From: Plutella xylostella
Lineage: Eukaryota; Arthropoda; Insecta; Lepidoptera; Plutellidae
Length of the DNA: 64,000 nt
Assembly (NCBI RefSeq): GCF_932276165.1
Contig: NC_063995.1
Location: 7,378,001 to 7,442,000, forward strand
Direction: 5' to 3'
Numbering within the stretch: position 1 is the stretch's first letter; every line of letters starts with the position of its first letter. A model generated the notes under the pieces. That model ran no database searches, was not told the DNA's origin, and saw only the letters and a list, made by a program, of their open reading frames with translations. Shown here in pieces: positions 31,755 through 42,300 of this stretch. The translations under genes and the position numbers were made by a program.

Positions 31755-34700
31755 TTACATCGTATAAAGCTGAAACTGCTGAAAGGCATACTCCTTATCA
31801 ACTTTGGCTTCACCACACCGGCTGAAAGGAACAAGGTAAGTTAAATAATTGAATCTGTAACACAAACACGTACATTGCTATTAAACTTGTTTCAGGAGCT
31901 ATGAATGCGAAGACATACTTGTCTACTTATTTACCATAGAAGAAAGATATAGGTATTGCGAACTTACCAATCCGTTTCAGTGGTTTTAATTTGTCCCTTT
32001 CTCTCCAGTTGCTCTCTAATATACTCCTGGTACTTGCAGTCGAGCCAGCTGGCGAATGAAGACAGGTTTATCTCCACGGGGTATGACTGAGAGGCCTCTA
32101 CTGTACTTTGTCGACTCAATTTATTTCCTTGTTCTATTATGCACGGTCTGCTCTGCGCATACGTCGGACAACAGTTTCTATCCTAAAACAGGTTATAAGG
32201 GTTAAGTATTTTAGCTATTAAACAGAGAGCTTTCATGAATAATCTCATGTAGGCTTGAAATTAAAATTAAATACAAAACTCATGTGCGTAAAAAATCGGA
32301 TTTGTATCGGACCTGGCGATTCTTCAGTGCCTTCTGTTTCTGTAACCAAATAGGTTTTAGTAAGATGGTAGGATATAAGAGAAAAGTAAAACAAAATTTT
32401 ACTTTACTTACTTTACTTTACTTAGTAACGCTTTTATAGGTAAGTACTTACCTTTTTTGTCGGGCAAAATTTTCTTTCCTATAATAAAAAAAAAAATAAG
32501 AATATAGTATCGAGTAGATACTTACAGGTACATACAGGGGAAATAAAAATAGATACTTAGCACTTTTTACTATAAGTAGCCAATATAATCGCTTATCTGT
32601 GATTATGAACATAACTATAGCTGAACATAAAAGAGTAGAGAATAATTGAGGGCGTGGCAATCTAAGAAAGTGGCCACACTATTATAGTATAGAAAACGGA
32701 CAAAAGTATCACGATACTTTAGCAGAAAAAATCAAAACGAGAAATGTTTCAAATATTTAATAATTATAAAATGCCACTTTTTGGGGAGGTTTATGTAAAG
32801 AGAAGAAATTAGTAGGGGAGAGGGGGGCAGTCTCGAATGATTTTCATTAAATCAAATCAACTGTAACTTTTATTTCATTGTGTATTTCATAATGTTTTTT
32901 GCACTGGAACATGTGTTGGTTATTATCCCATTATGTAATTACTATAAAAGAAAAGTGATAGTATCACACATCGATATTTTATTACAGTTTTTTCTTCCTC
33001 AGGAAAAAGTTCAAATGTGCCCCGGCAATTCTTCTAAAACTGTGTTTACCGATTTACAATACAATACATATTGAATTCAAATTCAAATTCAAATTCATTT
33101 ATTGCAAGTCACATTGTGGAATTAGGTGGTAATGAGTTCATTAGTTACAAATGTGACACCCTGTAAGGGCGCAGCAACCAGAGGGGCTTAAAATTACTTA
33201 AGTACCTACTTATCTCATAACATGCATTATATTTTGAATAAGGTAATAACAATTTTTATAAATATCTATACAAATTAACAATATTCATCAAAAAATTATA
33301 ATATCATAATAAATTATTAAAATCTTAAATAATATTGATAAGCACTACTAAATAATGATATAAATATACATTGAATTATTATAGTTAAAGAATAAAAATA
33401 AAAAAATATCATCTATTAATCGAATTAACATTTAATTAAGAAGAGACTATTTATTAAATTACGACTACTTATGATTCACCATTATCATCAAAAAATTCTG
33501 TTATTGTATAGTAGCTCTTTTCAATTAGGTATCGCTTTAAAGACTTTATGAATACTTCGTACGTTTTTGAATTTTTAATTACGTTTGGTATTGAATTATA
33601 AATCTTGATAGCCATAGAGTGGGGCCCTGTTGTATACATCTTTAATTTTGAGAAGGTAGTTTTTAGTTTATTTTGGTATCTGTTATTTCTTCTAGATAAC
33701 TTGATTGGGGAGTATAGGTTTGATTGTTTTTTAATAAATTTACATGATTCTAGTATATAGATTGACGTGAGCGTAAGAATACCATATTTTATAAAATAAG
33801 GCTTACAGGAATCCATTTGGTCTATATTAGCTAAGATTCTAATACATTTCTTTTGTAGTGTGAATACATCTTTTATATTTGTAGAGTTTCCCCATAAAAT
33901 TATACCATATGAAAGTCTAGAGTGAGCGTAAGCGTAATATGATGCGAGAGCTGCTTTGAAATTCGTAACTTTTTTTAAATGAAATAGTGCATAGATGAAC
34001 GACGATAACTTTTTTGATAAGTTTTCAATATGTGTTTTCCAGTTTAAATTGTGATCTAGGTCAATACCTAATATTCCTTGATTTTCCTGCAACAAATTAT
34101 TTAATTGGTCAGAAAAGCAGTGACTTGCAAATTATTATGTCTGGGGAATTTATACCGACTCTTAAATATTCTTACACATATTTTTACAATAGTTACTCTA
34201 ACACGGAGAGACCGACGACACCTACAGCTGTAAAACTTATCGATACCCTTTTTGAGTCGGGGGATAGTAAAAAAGTATCTAGACCCGATGTTTTAACAAC
34301 ATTAGCATCCAGACCCTGATGTCATGTAACGTTTGACACTAGTATTTTGTAACCTCTGTAAGAATAACAAATACACATTGAAACGCATTCTATTACATCA
34401 AAATAGTACTTTTTTACAAGAAATATAAGCAATGTATGTTAATGGTTAGAAATTAAGTACCTACTCACCAGTATAAAACGCTGCTCTTTCATAAACATCG
34501 TATATATTGACTAATACTTCTCCAGCCTCATTCTCCGCCAAACATCGTAGGTAAACGCTGTAAATCATCTGTCTAGCTTCGCTGCGAATGGTTTTATTCA
34601 TTTTCATCTCGTGAACAAACTCAACAATCCACAAAACTCCAAAATTAAGCAAAATTCGATTTGTTTATACAGGAACAGGGCGAGTTTGACATTCAAACCA

Positions 34701-35439
34701 TAGAAACAGACCACAAATCACAAGTTTTTTTTTTATTGCCAGGTTTAAATCTGTTTAGTTCCAAAAACATTAATCTCTACTCTTTTGTGTTCAGCTATAT
34801 TAAGTATTGTTACACCTACCGAGTAGAGTGGCGAGACAATATCCTCGGCCGATCTTCGACCAATGAACGCCTAGCAATTGACCGAGTGCTCGGCCGAAGA
34901 TACTGTCTCGGTGTACCTAATCAACCTTGTACATGTCCCCAAGGTCTAAACTACCTTCCTAAGCTTGGACCATTTCACACCACGCTGCCTGGTCCACTGC
35001 GGGTCGGTGGGTTCACATTATTTAGATGTGCTAAAACTAGATAAGTATGCAGGTTTCCTCACGATGTTTTCCTTCACCGTAAGAGCGATGGTATACATTG
35101 TACTTAAATTCAAAGAACTCATTGGTACATTTCAGCGCCGGGATTCGGATCTGTATCCCTGGCGTGAGAAGTGGGCGCTTACCCGACTGAGCTACCACTG
35201 CTCTACCATGGTTTTGACTGTCATCAGCTCTTGCGAGCTCATCTGAAGGAGCAACCGTTTCAAGCCAGCTCGGTCTACACTGGCTTCCCTTGAGGATACT
35301 GACCCCTAGGTTAGATTTTTGTACGTAAGTAACTCTAAAACTAACATACCTTTGTATACCAGTCAAGCGCTTTTGCGAAACAGCTACCCTTCTTAGCATC
35401 GGAGCTATCCTCACATGAAGGTCTTGGAAGGTTTGACAT
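31755..35439 (-). CDS. Small Cys-rich protein of 132 residues (unidentified)
   Basis: Exons on the minus strand: 35439-35350, 32478-32452 (27-base microexon), 32182-31968, 31821-31755. Phases 0, 0, 2 agree, with consensus donors and acceptors. The product begins MSNLPRPSCEDSSDAKKGSC, continues ALDWYTKERKFCPTKKDRNC, has a longer middle (FASWLDCKYQEYIREQLERK) and ends FQQFQLYTM. It has ten cysteines, no signal peptide and no domain I recognise. The large first intron holds a LINE fragment, a transposase-type exon and a SINE. It lies head-to-tail with the 479-residue Cys/Lys-rich gene, and the similar Cys-rich character may indicate a related role. Confidence 0.7.
33073..34110 (-). pseudogene. 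5'-truncated non-LTR retrotransposon (C-terminal RT region)
   Basis: A 208-codon minus frame (33469-34095) begins LGIDLDHNLNWKTHIENLSK and contains SRLSYGIILWGNSTN and LQKKCIRILANI, the region downstream of the reverse transcriptase core in Jockey/CR1-group elements. A 3' UTR of about 390 bases ends in a (TTGAAT)n-type tail at 33073-33100. Endonuclease and RT catalytic parts are absent. It lies in intron 1 of the 132-residue Cys-rich gene, same strand. Confidence 0.8.
34138..34319 (+). CDS. Small open frame, function unknown
   Basis: The ATG at 34138 opens a 60-codon frame beginning MSGEFIPTLKYSYTYFYN and ending SRPDVLTTLASRP, with a balanced, protein-like composition. It starts just beyond the 5' edge of the truncated LINE. 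No splice partners, promoter or poly(A) signal were found, and the opposite strand is also open over part of it. Could be a small gene, a lone exon or chance. Confidence 0.2.
34469..34652 (-). CDS. Isolated helix-turn-helix exon of transposase type
   Basis: The 61-codon exon starts MLNFGVLWIV (or at an internal ATG, MKMNKTIRSEARQ) and ends at a good donor (CTGGTGAGT, phase 1). The pattern IRSEARQMIYSVYLRC ... YERAAFYTG resembles the N-terminal helix-turn-helix of DDE-superfamily transposase-like proteins in insects, which often read R.ii..V...(E)...RtA..TG and have an intron at that spot. No continuing exon was found, and its phase excludes the Cys-rich gene around it. Probably a remnant of a domesticated or dead gene. 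Confidence 0.45.
34826..34911. repeat. Short inverted-repeat element (hairpin)
   Basis: CGAGACAATATCCTCGGCCGA and, inverted, TCGGCCGAAGATACTGTCTCG are arms of about 20 bp around a 45 bp loop. MITE-like; no transposase and no clear target duplication. Confidence 0.55.
34930..35205 (-). repeat. tRNA-derived SINE, copy A
   Basis: The minus-strand head reads AGCAGTGGTAGCTCAGTCGG, a Pol III A box inside a tRNA-like 5' part, followed by a B box GATCCGAATCCCG. The body (GGTGAAGGAAAACATCGTGA ...) matches copies at 50376-50719 and 39425-39636. The tRNA-like part does not close into an acceptor stem, so it is not a tRNA gene. Confidence 0.8.
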
Positions 35440-35674
35440 GTTGAGATATTGTTCTTATTGGGTGGGTAACTAGAGTTAATCTGAAATCTTATTATATACT
35501 ACGATTTGGAAGCATTTGGTGGCTATTTTGTTATATTATACACTCTATATTTCATACGAGCAAAAATTTAACCCAGTTTGTTTTGAAGTTAGGTTAGGTA
35601 TGGTATAACATTGACATCATTTGACATTGATTTCTTATCTTGTCTATGGGGGTATTTATTCATTCACAGTATTA

Positions 35675-35803
35675 GGCCGTGTCCGCACCGCGAATATTTT
35701 TCCGCGCGGAATTTCGAATACTATAGGAGTATCCGCACTTGCGGAAAAAAAATCAACAGGCGAACTTCGTTCGCGGAATATAATTCGCGGTGCGGACCCG
35801 GCC
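35675..35803. mobile_element. MITE with TTA target duplication
   Basis: Inverted ends GGCCGTGTCCGCACCGCGAA and TTCGCGGTGCGGACCCGGCC flank 129 bp between TTA duplicates. A 3 bp TTA/TAA duplication suggests a PIF/Harbinger-type MITE. It lies in the divergent interval between two genes (35439 minus and 36334 plus). Confidence 0.7.
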
Positions 35804-35966
35804 TTAGTGCAAGAGCAAAGAACATTGCTTTCTGAAAGATACATTTTTACTTGCAACTTTAACTAAAATAATTATGTGTTTAGTGTGTTACAGGTGTAAT
35901 CCGGCCTAGTGCGAGTTGTACAATAGAAGTACATTTGATGGGCTTGTTAGTAAATAAGCATGGGTA

Positions 35967-36127
35967 AAGTCCACTTTTTAAGAGTATGTATAGAGATCAA
36001 AATCACATAGCAAATTTGCTTTGTGATCAAAATACTAAGTATAAAGTCAATGGTAGAGATCATTCTCGTGATTGGTCTTATTAAAGTTAAAAAAAAGTAC
36101 TGTTCTTAAAAGTTTAAAAGTGGACTT
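35967..36127. mobile_element. MITE family AAGTCCACTTTTTAAG, copy 1
   Basis: AAGTCCACTTTTTAAGA and the inverted TCTTAAAAGTTTAAAAGTGGACTT close a 161 bp unit. A second, diverged copy is at 43387-43499. Target duplication not certain. Confidence 0.55.
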
Positions 36128-36333
36128 GTCACTATTGAACTAGAGTTCTGAGACCCAGTATATTAATCGTACTTTACCTAGTGCATACGCTGATAATGAG
36201 CTAGTATATGTTGCCTTATCCTAGAGTCTTTAATTATATATGTCGGTCACTACAGGCCATAGCCTACTAGATCAAATACGACTGAATGTTTATTAAGTAA
36301 ACATAGAATACGTGGGTTTTGTCACTATAAACT

Positions 36334-39300
36334 ATGCTGATATCCTTGCTATTTATCATATTGGTCGATGCTTCAAAAGTGGTCACTTACAGAAACTTTT
36401 ACACACTTATTAATAACTTAGAATCGACCAACGAAAGTACGTATCTACTGGTAGTACTTAAGTATCTAGCTTAACACGTAGAGGTATTACAGTATGTATA
36501 CCTGATAGATATGAAATACTACATTAATTTCTTTTGCAGTTTACTTGTTAATTTGTATGCATATTCATCATTGTTTTTTCAAACATATACATATTATTTC
36601 ATAAATCCTTCATATCTGGATTGTGTGTACTTACGTATTATATTTCAGGCAAAAACATCTGCTCAGAAAAGTCAGAAAGTAATACATCTATTGTGTCTTC
36701 AACTACCAGCAAAATGATACCAAGAGGTACCACGATGAGTTATTTTAGTTTAGGGTCGAGTTTGCAAACATCTGTTTTTTCCACGACATCTGAATTGGTG
36801 CCTTAAACCTTGCAAAGGGAGTGTCACTTATAAAATACCTACCTATATACAATGTATATAGGTAGGTATTATACATATTATAGTTATTCCTACTTAGTCA
36901 GCAACGTTTACAAATGCATAAAATCATGCAAGAGAAGTCACTAAACTAAATAAGGTACCTAGTTACTTATAATCAATTTATTACTTTCTGAAATCACTGG
37001 ACTAGGATTTGTCACCTTGGTGGTCACCTTGGTTCTCTCGTCTGTGGACACGCTAAGGGGACGTCTCCACAGACGAGAAAATTACGATAAGTTGATGTTG
37101 AGCGCGCACTCAACCACTCGTTGAGCATCGCATCGACAATATCGCCCTGTGCTATGAGAGTATATAGAAATGCGTGGCAAGACGATAGTATCGTAGCGAT
37201 TTCCTCGCCTTTGGAGGCGGCCCCTAAAGCTGCGTACAGACCGGCCCAACAAACGCCCAACGATGGATATTTGTCATACATAATACAGGGTAGATTGCAG
37301 CAACGAAGGTCAACGAAACCCGTTCGTTGGTGTTCGTTTGGCCGGTCTGTACGCAGCTTAAGAAGAATGCAGGCTTTTCCGATTTCCCCTATAATCTTAT
37401 ACAAATTTGCAGATCCATTGTGCAAATTGGATGATTACATTAACAACTTCATATTCGATGGAGACAGCTATGGTAAGTCTTTTTAAATTGTTACTAATAA
37501 TATTGCCCTTCCTGTTATCTGTTATCGTTTATATCTGTAGGCTGTACGTAAGCACGATACCTACCCAATAAATGACCAAATGTCATAAACAATTTTCCCC
37601 AAGTAAGTATTAACTTGGTAAGCCTAACTGCCTCTGTGGTCTAGTGGTAGAAGCTTCGCTTCATGACCCAGAGGTCCCGGGTTCGATTCCCGGGTGGGAC
37701 CATCAATTTGTGTTTCTAAATTGTGGTTCTAAGTTTGGTTAGGACATAGAAGGCTGATCACCTGATGTCCGAAACAGTGAAACGATCCATGCTGTCGGAT
37801 GGGCATGTAAAGCAGTCGGTCCTGCGCCTAGCTCTCTCCAGTCGTGTCGGTCAATCCGTCCCATTGGGCTATGAGAGTGATGGAACAGAGAGTGCTCCTG
37901 TGTACTGCGCACACACTTGGGCACTATAATCTACTCCTGCGTAGATGGCTGATCTCAATTGAGATTGGCCGCCGTGGTCGAAATTCGGCTAGGAGGACAT
38001 TATTATTTATTATTTATTATTATTACTCTGAGGTTTTAACTAATTACCTACACATTTTGATGACATTAAATACCATGTTTAATCATACAGGTCGGGAGTC
38101 ATACTGTAAATACCAAGAAGACGAACAATCTGATAGAACCATCTTTCCCACTGGAAGCATTAATCGGTAAATATGGAGAATGAACTGCTGGGTCCCTGTA
38201 GGTAAATAAAAAAAAAACTAGATGGTGACAGCACATTTTTCTATGATTTTAGCTTCAGTCCCATTGTGAAAGTTGCTCTGTAAGTCGGGTACATTATCCT
38301 GGATAGGGAAAGTCACTAATAAAATTCCATCATACGTATACAAATTAACATAGGGCCGAGTCTTGGGCAACTCGCCAGGCGTACACATGTCAGCCATGCC
38401 ATCGTATAATACATGTATAAAGACGAAGCACCCCTTTCGGCTTCCCAAACCACTTGCAACACCCTGTATAATAGGGAATATGCAAGTCGTTCAAATAAAG
38501 GTCAAATATTATTTATAATAAACTTTGTTATTTCATAGCTACGACCCCATCAATATTTTTGATTATAATTTATTTTTGAGCAAGTAAATGAAGTTGAAAA
38601 GTACAAAAAAACTTCGGTAAATTCTAACTTCAGAGAAACGTCACCCATTTTCTTAGGGCGGATGTGACGTCAAAATTCTTTATATATCAATCTCAGAATA
38701 ATAACTTCTTTGCGTTTACGGCGGAAGTTAAATAAATGTCAAGTGTAAACAAAGAAATATTAATGTCACCGAGTGTTTGTGATGCTCGTTGTGATCAGAT
38801 ATGATGTATCGCATAAAAATTCTTCCAATAGATCCTAGCCTCCTATAACCTCTCCACTTCTTGTTTGATATGCTTGTTTATTTGCAAAGTTTAGGACTTT
38901 TTATATTTTTTGTTGGTAGTGTATGGGCTGCCACTAGTTGTTCTATTGTAATGAGGCGTAAACAGCCATCGCTAGACAACGAGCCACTCAGATATGCTCC
39001 ATATTGCAACACAATAAAATTAAATTTGTATTGCAAGTATTATGACATGAACATGACACAAGTTGCTCTTTCTACTTTTATGTTATAATGGCAGTCGTTA
39101 GTATATTTCAAAAGTTGTTATTTTTTTCTAAATTAAGTTATGGAAGAATTCTCGTAATCTGAAGAACTGGACACATTAAATTTATTACGCAGTATGAACG
39201 AGTAAACTGTGGCCAGCTGCGGAAAAGTACAGCAAAGACTATTGAAAAGTCGAGAGCCGTGTGCCCAAATATTAGGGAATATGCATATATTTTTTTTATA

Positions 39301-42300
39301 CTCTTATTAGGTATATATGATTACACTGATTAGTAATAGTAGTTTTTATTATAAATAAAAGATAATATGTATGTTATACGTTGTTATTTATGTAGACTTA
39401 AATTCGGGAATAATCATGTAGCATGTGAAAGAAAACATCGTGAGGAAACCTCAATATTTAGATTAAGCACATTTAGATATGTGAACCCACCAATCCGCAG
39501 TGGACCAGCGTGGTGGGAAATGGTCCAAGCTTAGGAAGGGGGTTTAGACCTTTGAGATATGCACAATGGTTCCATTCAAGAGAGCCAGGTGTAGGTTCTT
39601 ACACCCCCACAGATAATAGAATAGAATGACCCACTAACCCTAGTCTCTCTTACTGAGAACCAAAGTTACAGTAAGTACTTACATACAATACAAATATTAC
39701 TTTATATTCATATTGCCATAATAGCGTAATATTGTGTACAAAGGGGGTTCCCCTCATCTGGCCTAATCTTTATTGCCCAAAACTCGTTTGGCATAACTCG
39801 TATGGTCTAAACTTTTTTGGCCGAATCATCGCTTTGCCAAGACTTATGTGGCATAAGACTCGTTTTGCATAAAACTCTTTTGGCACAATCTTGAAACACC
39901 TAAGTCGCGTTTGCTCAAATTTATGTTCGTATACCTATGTATAATCTTGTTTTTCGTAATATATTATCTTAATAAATAATATATTAAGTAGGTATGTAGT
40001 AAATGTACAAATTGTGATATTATTCTTCTACATCCCGAAAATCACGATATTGAATGATCAAAATATCGGAATTGAATGACCATTATAATTATTACAACCC
40101 CATGGGATCGAAACCTAAAGATAGGTGCGACGACGAGCAAAGCGAGGAGGAGCGTGTTAGGTGCACATGTTCGTCAAAAGCAAAGCGGAGCGCAGCGAAG
40201 CGGAGCGGAGCGTTTCCCACATAGCGGAAACAATACATGTCTTCAGTTTGCGCTATTTAGGGAGAAGCTCCGTCAAAGTTAAAGCCAAAAGAATATAATA
40301 ACTTTATAACCTATGCCATAGCATTATTAGGCTATTCAAGATTTGGCCATACCATTATTAGGCAAAACAAGATTATGCGAAATAAATTTTGACTAAACGA
40401 GATTTATGCCATACGGTTTTCGGCGAAACGAGACTTTGACTAAACGTTACTATGCAATACGAGATTAGGCAAATAAATCTTAGGCCAAAAAAGGTAGAAC
40501 CGTACAAAGGTCCTCTGGTTTGCGCGCTCCCATTTAAAAAGAGCTACTAGTAGCTATTTACGAGCTCCCATTACAAAACAGCCACTGGTCACACTTTATT
40601 ACCATTACAAAACAGCCACTGATCACACTTTATACACTTCCTTTTTCGTTTGTTACCATGACAACATTGGTTTGTTGAAAATACAAAAGTACTCTGTGAT
40701 TACTTGATTAGGTAAAAAATCTATGCCGACTGACGGGACTCATTATTCTGAGCCGTGAAGTTAAAAGATTATGACGTCACACCAGCCCGCCATCCTGACG
40801 GGAATTTCAAAGTGGTCGTGATGGTTGTAATTTTTTAACTTTCTTTAAAATACCTTAAATTACTTATTTTGGCGTTGAATTTTTTTTTTACTATAATAAA
40901 GTGATGTAAAACTATCCAATAAAAGTATAATTTTTTTTAATGCATATTCCCTATTCGTGCATAGGGCAGAGTACGTCGGCAACTCGGCGGGCGTACACAT
41001 GCCAGACCTGGAGCACATCTACGCGGGCTCCTCGCGGCTGCGGCACCCGAGGTCTGAGGGAGACCTGATGCAGGCCGCCGTGGACGCCTTCTTCCTCGTC
41101 GTGCACGGCGATGTGAGTGACGTGATGAGTCTACCGCCTGGATATGTGCTGCGGTCGGTAAGATGTCTATAATTTTGAAGGATTTTTAAGCGTTCCAACG
41201 GAACCCTTATGTAAAGGATTTCTTTGTGGTTTGTCCGTCCATCGGTCCTTCTGTCTATCCATGTCTGTCAGTCAGGACCCCTTGTATCCTCTGTAATTTT
41301 TAATAGGTACTTACTTACTCACTGTTTATTTTTATTTTCAGAAAAACAATAAACACATCATGCATATATGTAATACTAATACTTGTATTGCTTTCAGGCA
41401 AACACTTTATCCATGATGAAGATATCGCTCGAGAAGCTAACGGCTCTATGGACTGTGGTGAAGAATGGAAGGCACCCTGTGGACATATCTGTGCGGACCC
41501 TGGAGCTGTACCGGCCTCTCTTTAAATATGTGAACGCGAGGGAAATGGCCCGACTCAACCTCTCCGACCCGAAGATTGTCCTGTATCTCGGGACGCACCC
41601 TGATTTGAATAGACACCAGGTACTTACTTACCCTTTTCAATTCAGGCGTTTAGATGCGTGGAGAATCCAGCTAGCAACCCAGCAATACACTACGATTCAT
41701 CATGACGTATGAGGACAAATTTTTGAGTCTTTTCGGTATATCTCCCCTGACAGTAGACTAGTAGTATGGAAGTAGTAGGTATGGAAGACTAATCAGATTC
41801 AGCTTCCAGCCCCCTCTCCATTGGCTTTCCATAGTAGAGGTAAATTAATGCGGATACACACTGCTGTAACGTAACATGCAATGTAACAAGCATTGAAAGT
41901 ATTCCCATAGTGTTAACGCCTCGCGCACACTACGCGCATTGCATGCTACATTACAGCAATGTGTATCCTTCTTTATATCTAGCAGCGTTAGACGTATAGC
42001 TGCTATGACGAAGTGCGTATAATTCCAGGTGGGCGTGATAGCTCGGAAGCTGGTGGCGCTGCGGCCCGGCTGGCACCGGCCCGCGCTGCTGACCCTCATG
42101 AACAACCTGCTGTGCGGGCTGCCCGTCGTGCTGCTGCATCAGATACGGGACGACGCGCTGCTGCAGCTCGCTCCATCGGTTAGGACCTCTGACCAGAAGG
42201 TCTAGCACGGGGCGCATTTAAGACGTGAAAAAAGCTCTCCGTCGCGCTCGCTCTTGAGGGTGCGTGATGTGAGTGAGCGCGATGCATAATTTTTGTCACG

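Noticed and set aside
31359..31821. Joining the 132- and 479-residue Cys-rich genes into one
   Set aside because: A donor exists at 31758 (GTAAGT), but no acceptor before the exon at 31450 has the required phase, and a stop plus AATAAA follow directly.
34469..34652. Using this exon as exon 1 of the 132-residue gene
   Set aside because: Its phase 1 end does not fit the phase 0 microexon. The exon at 35439-35350 fits exactly.
37625..37700. tRNA gene (CAT anticodon-like)
   Set aside because: A and B boxes are present, but the acceptor arms do not pair, and a SINE body with an ATT-rich tail follows directly.
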